From Chryseobacterium arthrosphaerae (GTDB lineage: Bacteria > Bacteroidota > Bacteroidia > Flavobacteriales > Weeksellaceae): DNA of 64,000 nt. The stretch lies in the NCBI RefSeq assembly GCF_001684965.1, contig NZ_MAYG01000031.1, forward strand, positions 206,833 through 270,832, in the 5' to 3' direction. Under the pieces are notes generated by a model, which was given only the letters and a program-made list of their open reading frames with translations, did no database searches and was not told the origin of the DNA. The stretch's first letter is position 1, and every line of letters starts with the position of its first letter. The position numbers and the translations under genes are program-made. This document shows, piece by piece, positions 46,546 through 56,198 of the stretch.

Positions 46546-49107
46546 ATGTCGAAAAATTTAGTAATCGTAGAGTCCCCGGCAAAAGCAAAAACTATTCAGA
46601 AATATTTAGGAAAGGATTTTGAAGTGAAATCCAGTTTCGGGCATATCCGTGATCTTCCTAAAAAAGGAATGGGTATAGACCTTGCCACATTCAGTCCTGA
46701 TTACGAAGTTTCAGCAGACAAAAAGAAATTGGTAACCGAATTGAAGGCTGCAGTAAAGAAAGCAGATATGGTATGGCTTGCTTCCGATGAGGACCGTGAG
46801 GGAGAAGCTATTGCATGGCACCTGGCAGATGAGTTGAAACTGAAGCCGGAAAACAGAAAAAGAATTGTTTTCCATGAGATTACCAAAAACGCCATTCTAA
46901 AAGCTATTGAAAACCCAAGAGATATTGATCAGAACCTGGTGAATGCTCAGCAGGCAAGAAGGGTGTTAGACAGAATTGTAGGTTTTGAAATGTCTCCGGT
47001 TTTATGGAAAAAAGTAAAACCAGGACTTTCTGCAGGAAGAGTGCAGTCTGTAGCCGTAAGATTAATTGTTGAAAGAGAAAAAGAAATCCGTGAGTTTACT
47101 CCTAAAGCGAGTTTTAAACTTGACGGGATCTTCTTAAATAATACAGAGCAGGAAATTGCTGCCAAACTAAAAAAAGATTTCGAGAAAGAAGAGCAGGCTG
47201 AAAAGTTTCTTGAGCAGGCCAAGACTACGGAATTCAAAGTTCTGAACGTTGAAACAAAGCCTGGTACACGTTCAGCATCAGCCCCTTTTACCACTTCTAC
47301 ATTACAGCAGGAGGCTTCTTCAAGATTAGGATATAATGTGACCAGTACCATGCGTCTGGCACAGAGACTTTATGAAGAAGGGTTTATTACTTATATGAGA
47401 ACAGACTCGGTAAACCTTTCCCAGGAAGCAATTGAAGGAGCTAAAAAACAAATTATTTCAGAATACGGAGCAGAATATTCTTCTCCAAGAAATTATACCA
47501 CAAAATCTGCATCGGCACAGGAAGCCCACGAAGCGATCCGTCCTACAGATTTTGCCGTGAAAAGTATAGGAGATGCACAGCTGAATAAACTGTACCAGCT
47601 GATCTACAGAAGAACCCTTGCCTCCCAGATGGCGAATGCCAAAATTGAGAAGACGGTCATTGAGATCGGGAATGCATCACTGCCTCATCATTTTGAAGCC
47701 CAGGGAGAGGTCATTATTTTTGATGGTTTCCTGAAAGCTTACGGTATCGTAAAAACCGAAGATGATGATGAAGAAAACAACGAAAAACTATTGCCAAAAG
47801 TAAAAGTTGGTGAGATTTTAAATTATAAAACCATTACTGCTACCGAGAAATTCACGAGACCAAGTGCAAGATATACCGAAGCGGGACTGGTAAGGAAACT
47901 TGAAGAATTAGGGATTGGTAGACCTTCTACTTATGCACCAACCATTCAGACCATTCAGAACAGGGAATATGTGGACAAGCGTGAAATTGAACCGCAGACC
48001 CGTGAGGTGATCAAAATGTCTTTAACAAAAGATAAGATCAAAAAAGTGGTGCTTGACGAGAAATTCGGAGGTGATAAAAATAAATTCGTTCCTACGGACA
48101 TCGGGGAAGTGGTGAATGATTTCTTAACCGATAACTTCAGAGAAATTCTGGATTATGGCTTCACAGCAAGAGTGGAAGAAGGATTTGACGAAATTGCCAA
48201 CGGTGACCAGAAATGGAAAGAAATGATGACGGATTTCTACTCAAAATTCCACCCGAGAATTGAAGATGTAGAAGAAAATGCAGACCGTGCAACAGGTGAC
48301 AGGCTGTTGGGCGTTGATCCGAAGACCGGTAAAAATGTTCATGCAAGAATCGGAAGATTCGGAGCAATGATTCAGATTGGTGAGACTGATGATGAAGAAA
48401 AACCGATTTTTGCCTCTTTAATGGCCGGTCAGAATATTGCCACCATCACTTTTGAAGAAGCCCTGGAACTTTTCAAATTACCTTTTGAGCTGAGTGAAGT
48501 GGATGGGCAACCGGTATCTGTTGGCGTTGGCAGATTCGGACCTTATGTGAAATGGGGAGATACTTATATCAGCATTCCGAAAGGGGAAGATCCGCTTTCC
48601 GTAGATCAGAAACGTGCAGAGGAAATCATCAGTGAAAAGAAAATTGCTGATGCACCTATTGCAACCTATAAAGGAGAGCCGGTAACAAAAGGAACAGGAA
48701 GATTCGGGCCGTTTATCAAATACAGGGATATTTTTGTAAACGTTCCGAAGAAATATAACTTTGACAATCTTTCTCAAAGTGATATCAACGAGCTGATTGA
48801 TGCTAAACTGGAAAAAGAAGCCAACCGGTACATCCAGCAGTGGGAAAAAGAAAAAATTTCCATTGAAAACGGAAGATGGGGACCTTTCATTAAATTCGGA
48901 AAAGCAATGTTCAAAATTCCGAAGAAAAAAGATGATACGAAATATGATGCAGAAGAGCTGAAAGAAGTTTCTCTGGATGAGGTGAAAAAATGGATCACCG
49001 ATCAGGATAAAAATGCCTTTGCAGAAAAGAAAAAGCCTGCCGCCAAAAAGGCAGCCACTGCAAAAAAAACAACAGCCGCAAAGAAACCGGCAGCTAAAAA
49101 GAAGTAA
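46546..49107 (+). CDS. topA: DNA topoisomerase I
   Basis: The 853-residue type IA topoisomerase has the TOPRIM domain (LVIVESPAKAKTI, then LASDEDREGEAIAW with the acidic metal residues) and the catalytic Tyr in FITYMRTDSVNLS. Instead of C4 zinc fingers, the C-terminal part has repeated modules with GRFGP(Y/F)(V/I)K motifs, as is usual in Bacteroidetes. It ends in a Lys/Ala-rich tail (AEKKKPAAKKAATAKKT and so on) that should bind nucleic acid. It relaxes negative supercoils. The ATG at 46546 is chosen because the upstream TTG lies in the promoter. Confidence 0.97.
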   Translation: MSKNLVIVESPAKAKTIQKYLGKDFEVKSSFGHIRDLPKKGMGIDLATFSPDYEVSADKKKLVTELKAAVKKADMVWLASDEDREGEAIAWHLADELKLKPENRKRIVFHEITKNAILKAIENPRDIDQNLVNAQQARRVLDRIVGFEMSPVLWKKVKPGLSAGRVQSVAVRLIVEREKEIREFTPKASFKLDGIFLNNTEQEIAAKLKKDFEKEEQAEKFLEQAKTTEFKVLNVETKPGTRSASAPFTTSTLQQEASSRLGYNVTSTMRLAQRLYEEGFITYMRTDSVNLSQEAIEGAKKQIISEYGAEYSSPRNYTTKSASAQEAHEAIRPTDFAVKSIGDAQLNKLYQLIYRRTLASQMANAKIEKTVIEIGNASLPHHFEAQGEVIIFDGFLKAYGIVKTEDDDEENNEKLLPKVKVGEILNYKTITATEKFTRPSARYTEAGLVRKLEELGIGRPSTYAPTIQTIQNREYVDKREIEPQTREVIKMSLTKDKIKKVVLDEKFGGDKNKFVPTDIGEVVNDFLTDNFREILDYGFTARVEEGFDEIANGDQKWKEMMTDFYSKFHPRIEDVEENADRATGDRLLGVDPKTGKNVHARIGRFGAMIQIGETDDEEKPIFASLMAGQNIATITFEEALELFKLPFELSEVDGQPVSVGVGRFGPYVKWGDTYISIPKGEDPLSVDQKRAEEIISEKKIADAPIATYKGEPVTKGTGRFGPFIKYRDIFVNVPKKYNFDNLSQSDINELIDAKLEKEANRYIQQWEKEKISIENGRWGPFIKFGKAMFKIPKKKDDTKYDAEELKEVSLDEVKKWITDQDKNAFAEKKKPAAKKAATAKKTTAAKKPAAKKK

Positions 49108-49124
49108 TCTTAAAACAATAATAC

Positions 49125-49159
49125 AAAGCCGTTAACAGATCGTTGTTAACGGCTTTTTT
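49125..49159 (+). terminator. Terminator of topA
   Basis: A 13-bp perfect stem AAAGCCGTTAACA / TGTTAACGGCTTT with loop GATCGT is followed by T residues. Confidence 0.92.
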
Positions 49160-49204
49160 ATGAACAAAACCAGTCATAGCCTGTTCAGTTGCGGTGTTTT
49201 TTTG

Positions 49205-49212
49205 TATGTTTG
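49205..49212 (+). promoter_or_regulatory. -7 box of the arginase-fold gene
   Basis: TATGTTTG matches TAnnTTTG about 44 bases before the ATG. Confidence 0.4.
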
Positions 49213-49255
49213 TTACATCAAGCAAATTATCAATTATTATATTTCAAATTAAAAT

Positions 49256-50326
49256 ATGGATTTTGAAGACTTTATCATTTCACCAAGAAATTTCAAAACA
49301 GAAAGCTGGCAGATAGGAAGTCGGATTACAAAAGTTATCAGGGAAGACAGTATTGTGCTGTTATTTGTTTCTGATTACAGAGGAGCGGGCGGGGACGCAG
49401 AAGTGCAGGATTTCACGGCAGTAAGAAAGGAATTTTATAAACTTTCGCAGATGGACTTCGAAATTCCTGTTGTAGATCTTGGCGATCTGGTATCGGGGAA
49501 ATCTGTTCAGGATACCCATTATATCCTGCAGGAAGTACTGTCGGCATGCCATTATAAAAGAGCAATTCCTGTGATCATCGGAGGTTCCAATGATTTTGCT
49601 TTTTCATTATTTTCTGCACTGAATTTTCACAACAAAAGCATCAATTATACCCAGATCAGTAATATCATTTCTCTTCAACAGGGAGAAACGATCAATGAAT
49701 ATACCTTTTTAAGCAAGATTTTCGGAGCCAAGAATTTCTCCATTAGAAATTATCATCATCTGGGTTATCAGAAACACCTCAATGAGATGGATTCCGTAAG
49801 ATTGATCAAAGAAGTGGAGTTTGATATTATCCGTCTTGCAGAAATGATGAATTCTACTGAAAAAACAGAGCCTTTCTTCAGAAAAGCAGATCTGGTGACG
49901 CTAAATTGCGATGCTGTTGAGAGCTTCAGTGAACCTTTTTCTATGAATCCGCAGGTCAATGGTTTAAACAGAAGAGAAATCTGTGCTTATATGAAAGAGA
50001 TCGGCCTCAGTGAAAACCTGAAATCCGTAGGGATCTTTAATTATAATATTTATTCGGAAAATCAGCTGAACCATCAGCTTTTAGCACAGATGCTCTGGTA
50101 TCTGATCGAAGGAATCAATATCCAGCATACCCATCCGAAAGAAAGACATTATGAATTGTTTTATGTCCTGATTGATGACAGGCAATACGCATTCAAGCGT
50201 GATACTTTCAGCAATCTGTGGTATTTTGGTGATGACGAAAATATAGAGAACTGTATTCCGTGTTCCAGAAAAGACTTTGATGAAGCTAAAAAAGGCTGGC
50301 TGAATGCACGACTGACGAAAATTTAA
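49256..50326 (+). CDS. Arginase/formiminoglutamase-fold protein with degraded metal motifs
   Basis: The 356-residue protein keeps the order of the ureohydrolase family: PVIIGGSNDFAFS stands where GGDHS is usual, and LVTLNCDAVESFSEP where SxDxDxxDP is usual. The DAHxD motif is not present; that region reads IISLQQGETINEY. Most Mn ligands are thus missing, so hydrolysis is doubtful. Automatic annotation would call it formimidoylglutamase. The closely following glycosyltransferase gene (gap of three bases) may be cotranscribed. Confidence 0.75.
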   Translation: MDFEDFIISPRNFKTESWQIGSRITKVIREDSIVLLFVSDYRGAGGDAEVQDFTAVRKEFYKLSQMDFEIPVVDLGDLVSGKSVQDTHYILQEVLSACHYKRAIPVIIGGSNDFAFSLFSALNFHNKSINYTQISNIISLQQGETINEYTFLSKIFGAKNFSIRNYHHLGYQKHLNEMDSVRLIKEVEFDIIRLAEMMNSTEKTEPFFRKADLVTLNCDAVESFSEPFSMNPQVNGLNRREICAYMKEIGLSENLKSVGIFNYNIYSENQLNHQLLAQMLWYLIEGINIQHTHPKERHYELFYVLIDDRQYAFKRDTFSNLWYFGDDENIENCIPCSRKDFDEAKKGWLNARLTKI

Positions 50327-50329
50327 TGT

Positions 50330-51331
50330 ATGACACAAGTTCCCTCAAAAGTTTCCATCATTGTTCCCGTTTATAATGTCGAAAATTATCTGACAAAATG
50401 CCTCGATTCTCTCATTGGGCAGAGTCTGCAGGATATTGAAATCATTGTGGTGAATGATGGAAGTAAAGATAAATCTGAAGAAATTATTCAACAATATGCT
50501 CAGCAGTATCCTGAGAAAATAAAAGCCTTCAATAAAGAGAACGGGGGCTTAAGTGATGCCCGTAATTTCGGAATTGACAAGGCAACGGGAGATTATATAG
50601 GTTTTGTGGATAGTGACGATTATGTGACGGAGACGATGTTTGAAGAAATGCATCTTCTGGCTGAAAAACATCAGGCTAAAATGGTCATCTGCAACATCCG
50701 GAAAGTAGATGAAAACGGAAAGGTTACCCAAAAACTGACCCAGTTACCCAATATGCCGGAGCGTATTATCCTTGAAAATAATTTTTCGGTTTTTGCCGAT
50801 GTCAGTTATTTTGCCTGTAATAAACTGTTTAAAAAAGAGCTTTTTGATCAGAAAAGATTCAAGAAAGGCGTTCATTTTGAAGATATACAGCTGATTCCTC
50901 AGCTATTGCTGGAGTGTGATGCCATTGCACAGACCCAGAACTACCATTATCAGTACCTGGAGCGTTCAGATTCCATTACCCGGACTCACACAGAGAAAGG
51001 GCTTGATATGCTGAAGGCGGTAATGGATGTAGAACAGGCTTTTGGCGAATCAAAATATTCCCACAAAAAAGAAGAACTGAAAAATTTTCAGATATTTGAA
51101 GGGGTCTATTCTTTCCTGGCATATCTGGCGTTTGTGAAAAAAGAGGACTTATTTTACAAAATGTCAGATGAGCTGTCTGCTTTCATGAGAGAAAGACAAA
51201 TAAAAATTCAAGATATATTGAACTATAGTCGTTTTGGTAAAAATTATCTTTTATCTTTGCCATTGAAAAAAAAGATTTTTTATCTGTTATTTTTTGCCGG
51301 ACAGAAAAAACTGATAAGAAAATTAATATAA
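50330..51331 (+). CDS. GT2-family glycosyltransferase
   Basis: The 333-residue GT-A enzyme has VSIIVPVYNVENYLTKCLDS, VVNDGSKDKS and the metal motif FVDSDDYV (near 94), followed by GGLSDARNFGI. It would transfer a sugar to a lipid-linked acceptor for surface polysaccharide. The C-terminal 60 residues are basic and amphipathic, consistent with membrane contact. It starts three bases after the arginase-fold gene and precedes the WecA-like gene. Confidence 0.92.
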   Translation: MTQVPSKVSIIVPVYNVENYLTKCLDSLIGQSLQDIEIIVVNDGSKDKSEEIIQQYAQQYPEKIKAFNKENGGLSDARNFGIDKATGDYIGFVDSDDYVTETMFEEMHLLAEKHQAKMVICNIRKVDENGKVTQKLTQLPNMPERIILENNFSVFADVSYFACNKLFKKELFDQKRFKKGVHFEDIQLIPQLLLECDAIAQTQNYHYQYLERSDSITRTHTEKGLDMLKAVMDVEQAFGESKYSHKKEELKNFQIFEGVYSFLAYLAFVKKEDLFYKMSDELSAFMRERQIKIQDILNYSRFGKNYLLSLPLKKKIFYLLFFAGQKKLIRKLI

Positions 51332-51443
51332 ACACAAATGTAAGTACTATTGTTTCGATCAATAGAAAATGGATGCCGGAGCTTATTTTTATAAGACAGC
51401 ATTTTAATTTTCATGGGAGATACAAGTGCTGGATAAGAAAAGA

Positions 51444-52562
51444 ATGAAAAATTTTGAATTGTTCTTAAGCGGGTCGGGGATACCTATTTTCTATGTGAAG
51501 GTAGGATTGAGTTTCGTGTTCTCCTTTTTAATTACTTTTTTCTCTATTCCTACTATCGTAAAGATTTCCAGAAGAAAAAATCTTATGGATGAGCCGGGAA
51601 TAAGAAGTTCTCACCTTAGAAAAATTCCCAATCTGGGAGGTATTGCCATATTTTATTCCATCGGGATCTGTGCATCTATCTTTGCGTACGAGCTTTTTGA
51701 TCTCTATAAGTTTCTGTTTGCTTCGTTTATTATCCTGCTGTATGTAGGAGTAATGGATGATATTGTTGTGATGAGGGCTTATAAGAAGCTGGTTGCACAA
51801 ATTGTGGTGTCTTCATTGGTGGTGATCGGTTCAGATATCAGGATCAGAAGCTTATTCGGGATATTCGGGGTGTATGAGCTGGGGTATTTTGTAAGTGTCC
51901 TTTTCAGCATCATTACTTTTATTATCCTGATCAATGCTTTCAATCTTATTGACGGTATAGATGGGCTGGCCGGAGGATATTCGGTGATCTGCAGTGCCTT
52001 GTTCGGGATAAGTTATTACAGGTTGGGGGAGTACAATTATCCTTTGGTAGTGCTGTCTGTGATTATTATAGGAACTGTACTGGCATTTTTGTATTACAAT
52101 CTTTCAAATTACAGGACCAATAAAATATTTATGGGAGACACCGGCTCTATGCTGCTGGGTTTCTTGCTGGCCTTTACTTCTATTTGTTTTATTGATATTT
52201 TTATTGATAAAAAACTGATTGACGTGCCGAGATACCATCTGCAGTCTGCACCTGTGGTAGCAGTTGCCATTCTTATTCTTCCGATTGTAGATACCCTGAA
52301 CGTGATTATGGTGAGGCTTTATAATAAAAAATCACCATTTGATGCGGATAAGAACCATATTCACCATAAACTTCTGAAATTAGATCTTACGCACAGGAGA
52401 TCTACCTTTTACATCATTCTCTATTATCTGATGATCGTAGCAGTTGCTTATTATTTCAGACACATTAATGTAAACTTGCTTCTTTTAATTGTTGTAGCAC
52501 TGGGTTTTTTCGGGGCCTATCTCCCGGATTTGCTATATCGGTTAAGAAATAACAAAAATTAA
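51444..52562 (+). CDS. WecA/TagO-like polyprenyl-phosphate sugar-1-phosphate transferase
   Basis: The 372-residue protein has about ten or eleven membrane spans and the MraY/WecA motifs: MDDIVVMRAYKK for the DDxxxxR block, NLIDGIDGLAGG, FMGDTGSMLLG and the cytoplasmic DKNHIHHKLLKL. It would start glycan assembly by moving GlcNAc-1-phosphate or a related sugar to undecaprenyl phosphate. The ATG at 51444 is preferred over a GTG six codons upstream. The Wza-like and Wzc-like genes follow directly. Confidence 0.93.
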   Translation: MKNFELFLSGSGIPIFYVKVGLSFVFSFLITFFSIPTIVKISRRKNLMDEPGIRSSHLRKIPNLGGIAIFYSIGICASIFAYELFDLYKFLFASFIILLYVGVMDDIVVMRAYKKLVAQIVVSSLVVIGSDIRIRSLFGIFGVYELGYFVSVLFSIITFIILINAFNLIDGIDGLAGGYSVICSALFGISYYRLGEYNYPLVVLSVIIIGTVLAFLYYNLSNYRTNKIFMGDTGSMLLGFLLAFTSICFIDIFIDKKLIDVPRYHLQSAPVVAVAILILPIVDTLNVIMVRLYNKKSPFDADKNHIHHKLLKLDLTHRRSTFYIILYYLMIVAVAYYFRHINVNLLLLIVVALGFFGAYLPDLLYRLRNNKN

Positions 52563-52573
52563 CAATTAAATAT

Positions 52574-52581
52574 TACTTTTG
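52574..52581 (+). promoter_or_regulatory. -7 box of the Wza-Wzc pair
   Basis: TACTTTTG matches TAnnTTTG, 17 bases before the ATG at 52598. It starts 11 bases after the preceding stop codon. Confidence 0.45.
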
Positions 52582-52597
52582 TAAACAATATTCAAAT

Positions 52598-53482
52598 ATG
52601 ATGAAGAACTTTAAGTATTTATTTTTAATATTACCTTTTTTAGTGACCTCATGCATCACAACAAAAGATGTGAGGTATCTGCAGCCAAGCGAAAGTCTTG
52701 TCATCAACGAAGAAGGTCTTGTTCCCTACAACATTCCTGTGTACAGGATTACAAAAAATGATATTCTCAACCTGAATATTGTAACAACTCCCAAAGGAGA
52801 TGCTGCACAGTTCTACTCTTCTTACAACACTTCCGGAGGATTAAACGCCGGAATTGGAATAAGTTCTGCTTTATCTGGAGGCGGAGGAGTAGGAGGCGGA
52901 GCAAACGGCGGTGGAGCCGGATCCCGGGGCGGAAATATGAACTTCTACTTTAACGGCCTGAAAGTTGACTCCAACGGTGATATCAATATTTTTGGAATAG
53001 GATATGTAAAAGCAGAAGGAAGAACCCTTGATGATATTACAAAAGAAATCCAGCAGAAAGTCAACGAAAACTTCCAGGAAGGAAAATCCGAAGTCAGACT
53101 GAATACTGACGGAATTACATATTATATTCTCGGAGATGTAGAAACAACAGGACTTTCCGGAGAAAAAGTAGCACACAAAAATACCCTTACCATTACTGAA
53201 GCTTTGGCAATCAATGGAGGACTGAACAGGACCATTGATAAAAAAGAAGTGGTGATTCACAGAAAACTTCCGGAAGGAATTAAAATTGCCAAAATAGATC
53301 TTACCCGTGAGGATCTTATGAATTCTCCTTATTATTACGTACAGAATGGTGATGAAATCTATCTGAATACAAGAGCGAAAAGCTTGAACGGATTTGGAAA
53401 AGATCCTATTCAGACTTTAACTACAGGTGTTTCGGTAATTACTACTGCGTTGTCGATTTATTTACTTCTAAAAAATCTTTAA
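52598..53482 (+). CDS. Wza-like polysaccharide export lipoprotein
   Basis: The 294-residue protein has a signal peptide with lipobox VTSC (Cys19) and a polysaccharide export domain (DILNLNIVTTPKGD onward), then a SLBB-like part (TYYILGDVETTGLSGE, ITEALAINGGLN). A Gly-rich linker occupies about 88-113. A hydrophobic C-terminal helix (about 270-292) could cross the outer membrane as in Wza. It ends four bases before the Wzc-like gene. Confidence 0.93.
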   Translation: MMKNFKYLFLILPFLVTSCITTKDVRYLQPSESLVINEEGLVPYNIPVYRITKNDILNLNIVTTPKGDAAQFYSSYNTSGGLNAGIGISSALSGGGGVGGGANGGGAGSRGGNMNFYFNGLKVDSNGDINIFGIGYVKAEGRTLDDITKEIQQKVNENFQEGKSEVRLNTDGITYYILGDVETTGLSGEKVAHKNTLTITEALAINGGLNRTIDKKEVVIHRKLPEGIKIAKIDLTREDLMNSPYYYVQNGDEIYLNTRAKSLNGFGKDPIQTLTTGVSVITTALSIYLLLKNL

Positions 53483-53486
53483 TCCT

Positions 53487-55985
53487 ATGATTCCAGGAAA
53501 AGATACACAAGTAGGAAAAAACGAAGCCCTGAAAGAAAAGTATGGGTCGTTTGCATTGTTTGATATAGAACACTTTTTAAGAAGAATCCTTAAAAACTGG
53601 TATTGGTTTGCTTTTATGCTGCTTATTGGGTATGCCATTTCTTGGGTGTACAGTAAATATTATGCGCAGAACATATATGCTTCCAACCTGTCTTTAAGTA
53701 TTTCCAATAATACTTCAAGTTATTTCACCCCGAACCAGTCTATTAACTTTATCTGGGGCCAGGGAGGAAATCAGGATGGAGTTTATCTGAAGAAAATGCT
53801 TCTTTCCAGATCACATAATGAATTTTTGGTGAAAGAATTAGGGCTTTTTGTCAATTACTCTACTAAAGGAGTAATTAAATCTACCTATCTGGATAAGAAT
53901 GATTCCCCTATTTTTCTTGAAATTGACAAGAAACATCTTCAGCAGATCAATTATCCTATCACGCTGATACCAAAAGGTAATGGCGCCTATGAAGTGATTT
54001 TGCCGGAGGAAGGCCAATCTACCAATCTGTATAGCTATGAGAGCGAAGGCTTTCAGAATATTAATGCTTACGCAAGACCTGCGAATAAGATTATTAAAAT
54101 AAATGAATGGTATACCTCCCCTAATCTGAGATTTAAGTTGGTTCAGAACCCTGTACTTCCGAATATTAAACTTGATAACATTATTGTAAGTTTAAGCTCG
54201 GTTAATCAGGGAGTTAATGATATTGTATCTACCGTAGGTGTGGATTTTGATAAGGAGATTTCCACGATCATGATCATTACTAAAAAAGGGTACAATCTTA
54301 ACAGTACTGTAAACTTTTTGAATAAATCTGTCAATGAATTACAGAAAAAAAGACTTGAAGACAAAAACATTGTCAATAAAAATACAGAAACTTATCTGCA
54401 GGGTAACCTGGATAATATTCGTAAAAAATTAGATTCAAGTGCTGCGGTTCTGAATTATCTGAAAACAACGGAAAAGCTTTATAACATTAAAGACAGAGAC
54501 GAAAAATCTCTGGAAAAAATAAAAGAGCTTGAAGGGAAAAAAGCGGATATCCTAAGCAAGATCAATTCCCTGGATAACATCAGAAATACACTTCAGTCAC
54601 AGAATTTTGAGAAGATGATTGCCACCAATGCCGCCGGTTTTGAAGATGGAATGTTTACCGCTACCATTGCAGAACTTAAAGCGCTGTATGCAAAAAGACA
54701 GGAAATGGCAACAATTTATAAGCCTTCGTCAGAACCTATGAAAGAGATCAACAGGCTCATCAACGAAGCAAAAATGGGCTCGTCCGGCAGTCTGAGAAAT
54801 TATTACACAAAATATTATGATGAAATCAGCAAAATAGACCGTGCGGTAGCCGATGCCAATTTAGATTTAGCCTCTTATCCTGAAAAAGAAAGAAAATATC
54901 TGGATGCAGAAAGAGGATATAATATCATTGAGGCTACCTATAATAGCTTGTTGGGAAGACAGAATGAAACGCAGCTGAACGTAGCAACCAATAAATCTGA
55001 TATTACGGTGATAGACCCGGCCAAAAACCTAGGGCAGGGACCAATTGCTCCCAATATCAAAATGGCTAAAATAGCTATTATTTCAGGGATGTTGCTCCTT
55101 CCTTTGCTGTTTATTCTGATTGGTGAGCTATTGGATAATAAGATTAGAAATATTAAAGAGCTGCTTGGAGCTACAAAAATTCCACTTCTTGGGGTCATTG
55201 GCAACAACAGTAATGAAAGTATGCTTACTGTTCTTGAGCAGCCGAAATCATCCGTATCTGAAGCCTTCAGGGGAATCAGAGCCAATATAAGATTCCTGAT
55301 GAATAACGAAGATGATAAAGGAAAAGTAATCCTGATAACATCATCTATCGGAGGAGAAGGAAAAACTTATATTTCCATCAACCTTGCTTCTGTAATAGGA
55401 TTGAGTGATAAAAAAACGATCCTCCTGGGGATGGACCTTAGAAAGCCGAAAATTTTCGGAGACTTCAAAATCGATAATAAATATGGTATATCCAATTATC
55501 TGACTGGGGAAGTAAGCATTGATCAGATCGTCAATAAAACCAAAATTCCTAATCTGGATGTGGCTACTTCGGGACCTATTCCGCCAAACCCTTCAGAACT
55601 GTTGATGAGCCAGAGAAATATTAACTTTATTGAGGAATTGAAAAAAATCTATGATTTCATTATTATAGATTCCCCACCGGTAGGTCTGGTAGCCGATTCC
55701 TATGAGCTGATGAAATATTCTGATGCCAACGTCTATGTTGTGCGCCACGAATATACAGAAAAGTATATGCTGAAACTTATTACAGAGAAGTATCATAATG
55801 ATGAAATCAGCAATTTAGGTCTTGTTTATAATGATTATACTACAAAACAGGGATATGGCTATGGGTACGGTTATGGTTACGGCTATGGCTACGGCTACGG
55901 ATATTTCGATGAAGATAAGAATTATAAAGAACCGTTACTGATCAGAATCAGGAATAGAGTACAGAGATTCTTTAACAAAAAATAA
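53487..55985 (+). CDS. Wzc-like polysaccharide copolymerase and bacterial tyrosine kinase
   Basis: The 832-residue protein has an N-terminal span (about 35-55), a long periplasmic coiled-coil region (about 270-470), a second span (about 530-550) and a cytoplasmic BY-kinase domain: Walker A GGEGKT (about 621), Walker A' LLGMDLRKPK and Walker B FIIIDSPP. The C-terminal tyrosine cluster is nine Gly-Tyr pairs (789-806). Wzc controls chain length and export of polysaccharide through cycles of autophosphorylation. No Wzb-type phosphatase gene is seen nearby. Confidence 0.95.
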   Translation: MIPGKDTQVGKNEALKEKYGSFALFDIEHFLRRILKNWYWFAFMLLIGYAISWVYSKYYAQNIYASNLSLSISNNTSSYFTPNQSINFIWGQGGNQDGVYLKKMLLSRSHNEFLVKELGLFVNYSTKGVIKSTYLDKNDSPIFLEIDKKHLQQINYPITLIPKGNGAYEVILPEEGQSTNLYSYESEGFQNINAYARPANKIIKINEWYTSPNLRFKLVQNPVLPNIKLDNIIVSLSSVNQGVNDIVSTVGVDFDKEISTIMIITKKGYNLNSTVNFLNKSVNELQKKRLEDKNIVNKNTETYLQGNLDNIRKKLDSSAAVLNYLKTTEKLYNIKDRDEKSLEKIKELEGKKADILSKINSLDNIRNTLQSQNFEKMIATNAAGFEDGMFTATIAELKALYAKRQEMATIYKPSSEPMKEINRLINEAKMGSSGSLRNYYTKYYDEISKIDRAVADANLDLASYPEKERKYLDAERGYNIIEATYNSLLGRQNETQLNVATNKSDITVIDPAKNLGQGPIAPNIKMAKIAIISGMLLLPLLFILIGELLDNKIRNIKELLGATKIPLLGVIGNNSNESMLTVLEQPKSSVSEAFRGIRANIRFLMNNEDDKGKVILITSSIGGEGKTYISINLASVIGLSDKKTILLGMDLRKPKIFGDFKIDNKYGISNYLTGEVSIDQIVNKTKIPNLDVATSGPIPPNPSELLMSQRNINFIEELKKIYDFIIIDSPPVGLVADSYELMKYSDANVYVVRHEYTEKYMLKLITEKYHNDEISNLGLVYNDYTTKQGYGYGYGYGYGYGYGYGYFDEDKNYKEPLLIRIRNRVQRFFNKK
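55851..55904 (+). repeat. Nine Gly-Tyr codon pairs in the kinase tail
   Basis: A 54-base six-base-unit repeat (GGN TAT/TAC) with mixed synonymous codons encodes nine consecutive Gly-Tyr pairs. Codon variation shows it is not a fresh slippage expansion. Confidence 0.95.
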
Positions 55986-55992
55986 AGCATTA

Positions 55993-56017
55993 AACCTCCA
56001 TTTAATGGGGGTTTTTT
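55993..56017 (+). terminator. Terminator of the Wza-Wzc unit
   Basis: Stem AACCTCCAT / ATGGGGGTT with one G-T pair and a short loop, then a T run. Confidence 0.85.
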
Positions 56018-56148
56018 CATACTCTGTCTATTTTCATAGTATGAAAAAAAGAATATTTTTGACACTTTGCCGTTTACTTTATAACAAATTATGTTTTTTT
56101 GTTTATTTTTAACTAAACATTAAGATTATCATTAATATAAAAATGTTT

Positions 56149-56156
56149 TATATTTG
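56149..56156 (+). promoter_or_regulatory. -7 box of the DUF6089 gene
   Basis: TATATTTG matches TAnnTTTG, 42 bases before the ATG at 56199. It overlaps a TTG at 56154 and rules that out as a start. Confidence 0.5.
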
Positions 56157-56198
56157 CAAAAATTAAATTTTAAAATAACCATAAATCCATATTCTTTT

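Noticed and set aside
55851..55904. Short tandem repeat as CRISPR or minisatellite
   Set aside because: It is in frame, coding for Gly-Tyr pairs in a kinase tail, with no spacers.
56154..56198. Upstream TTG start for the DUF6089 protein
   Set aside because: The TTG is part of the TATATTTG -7 box, and the ATG at 56199 begins directly with a signal peptide.
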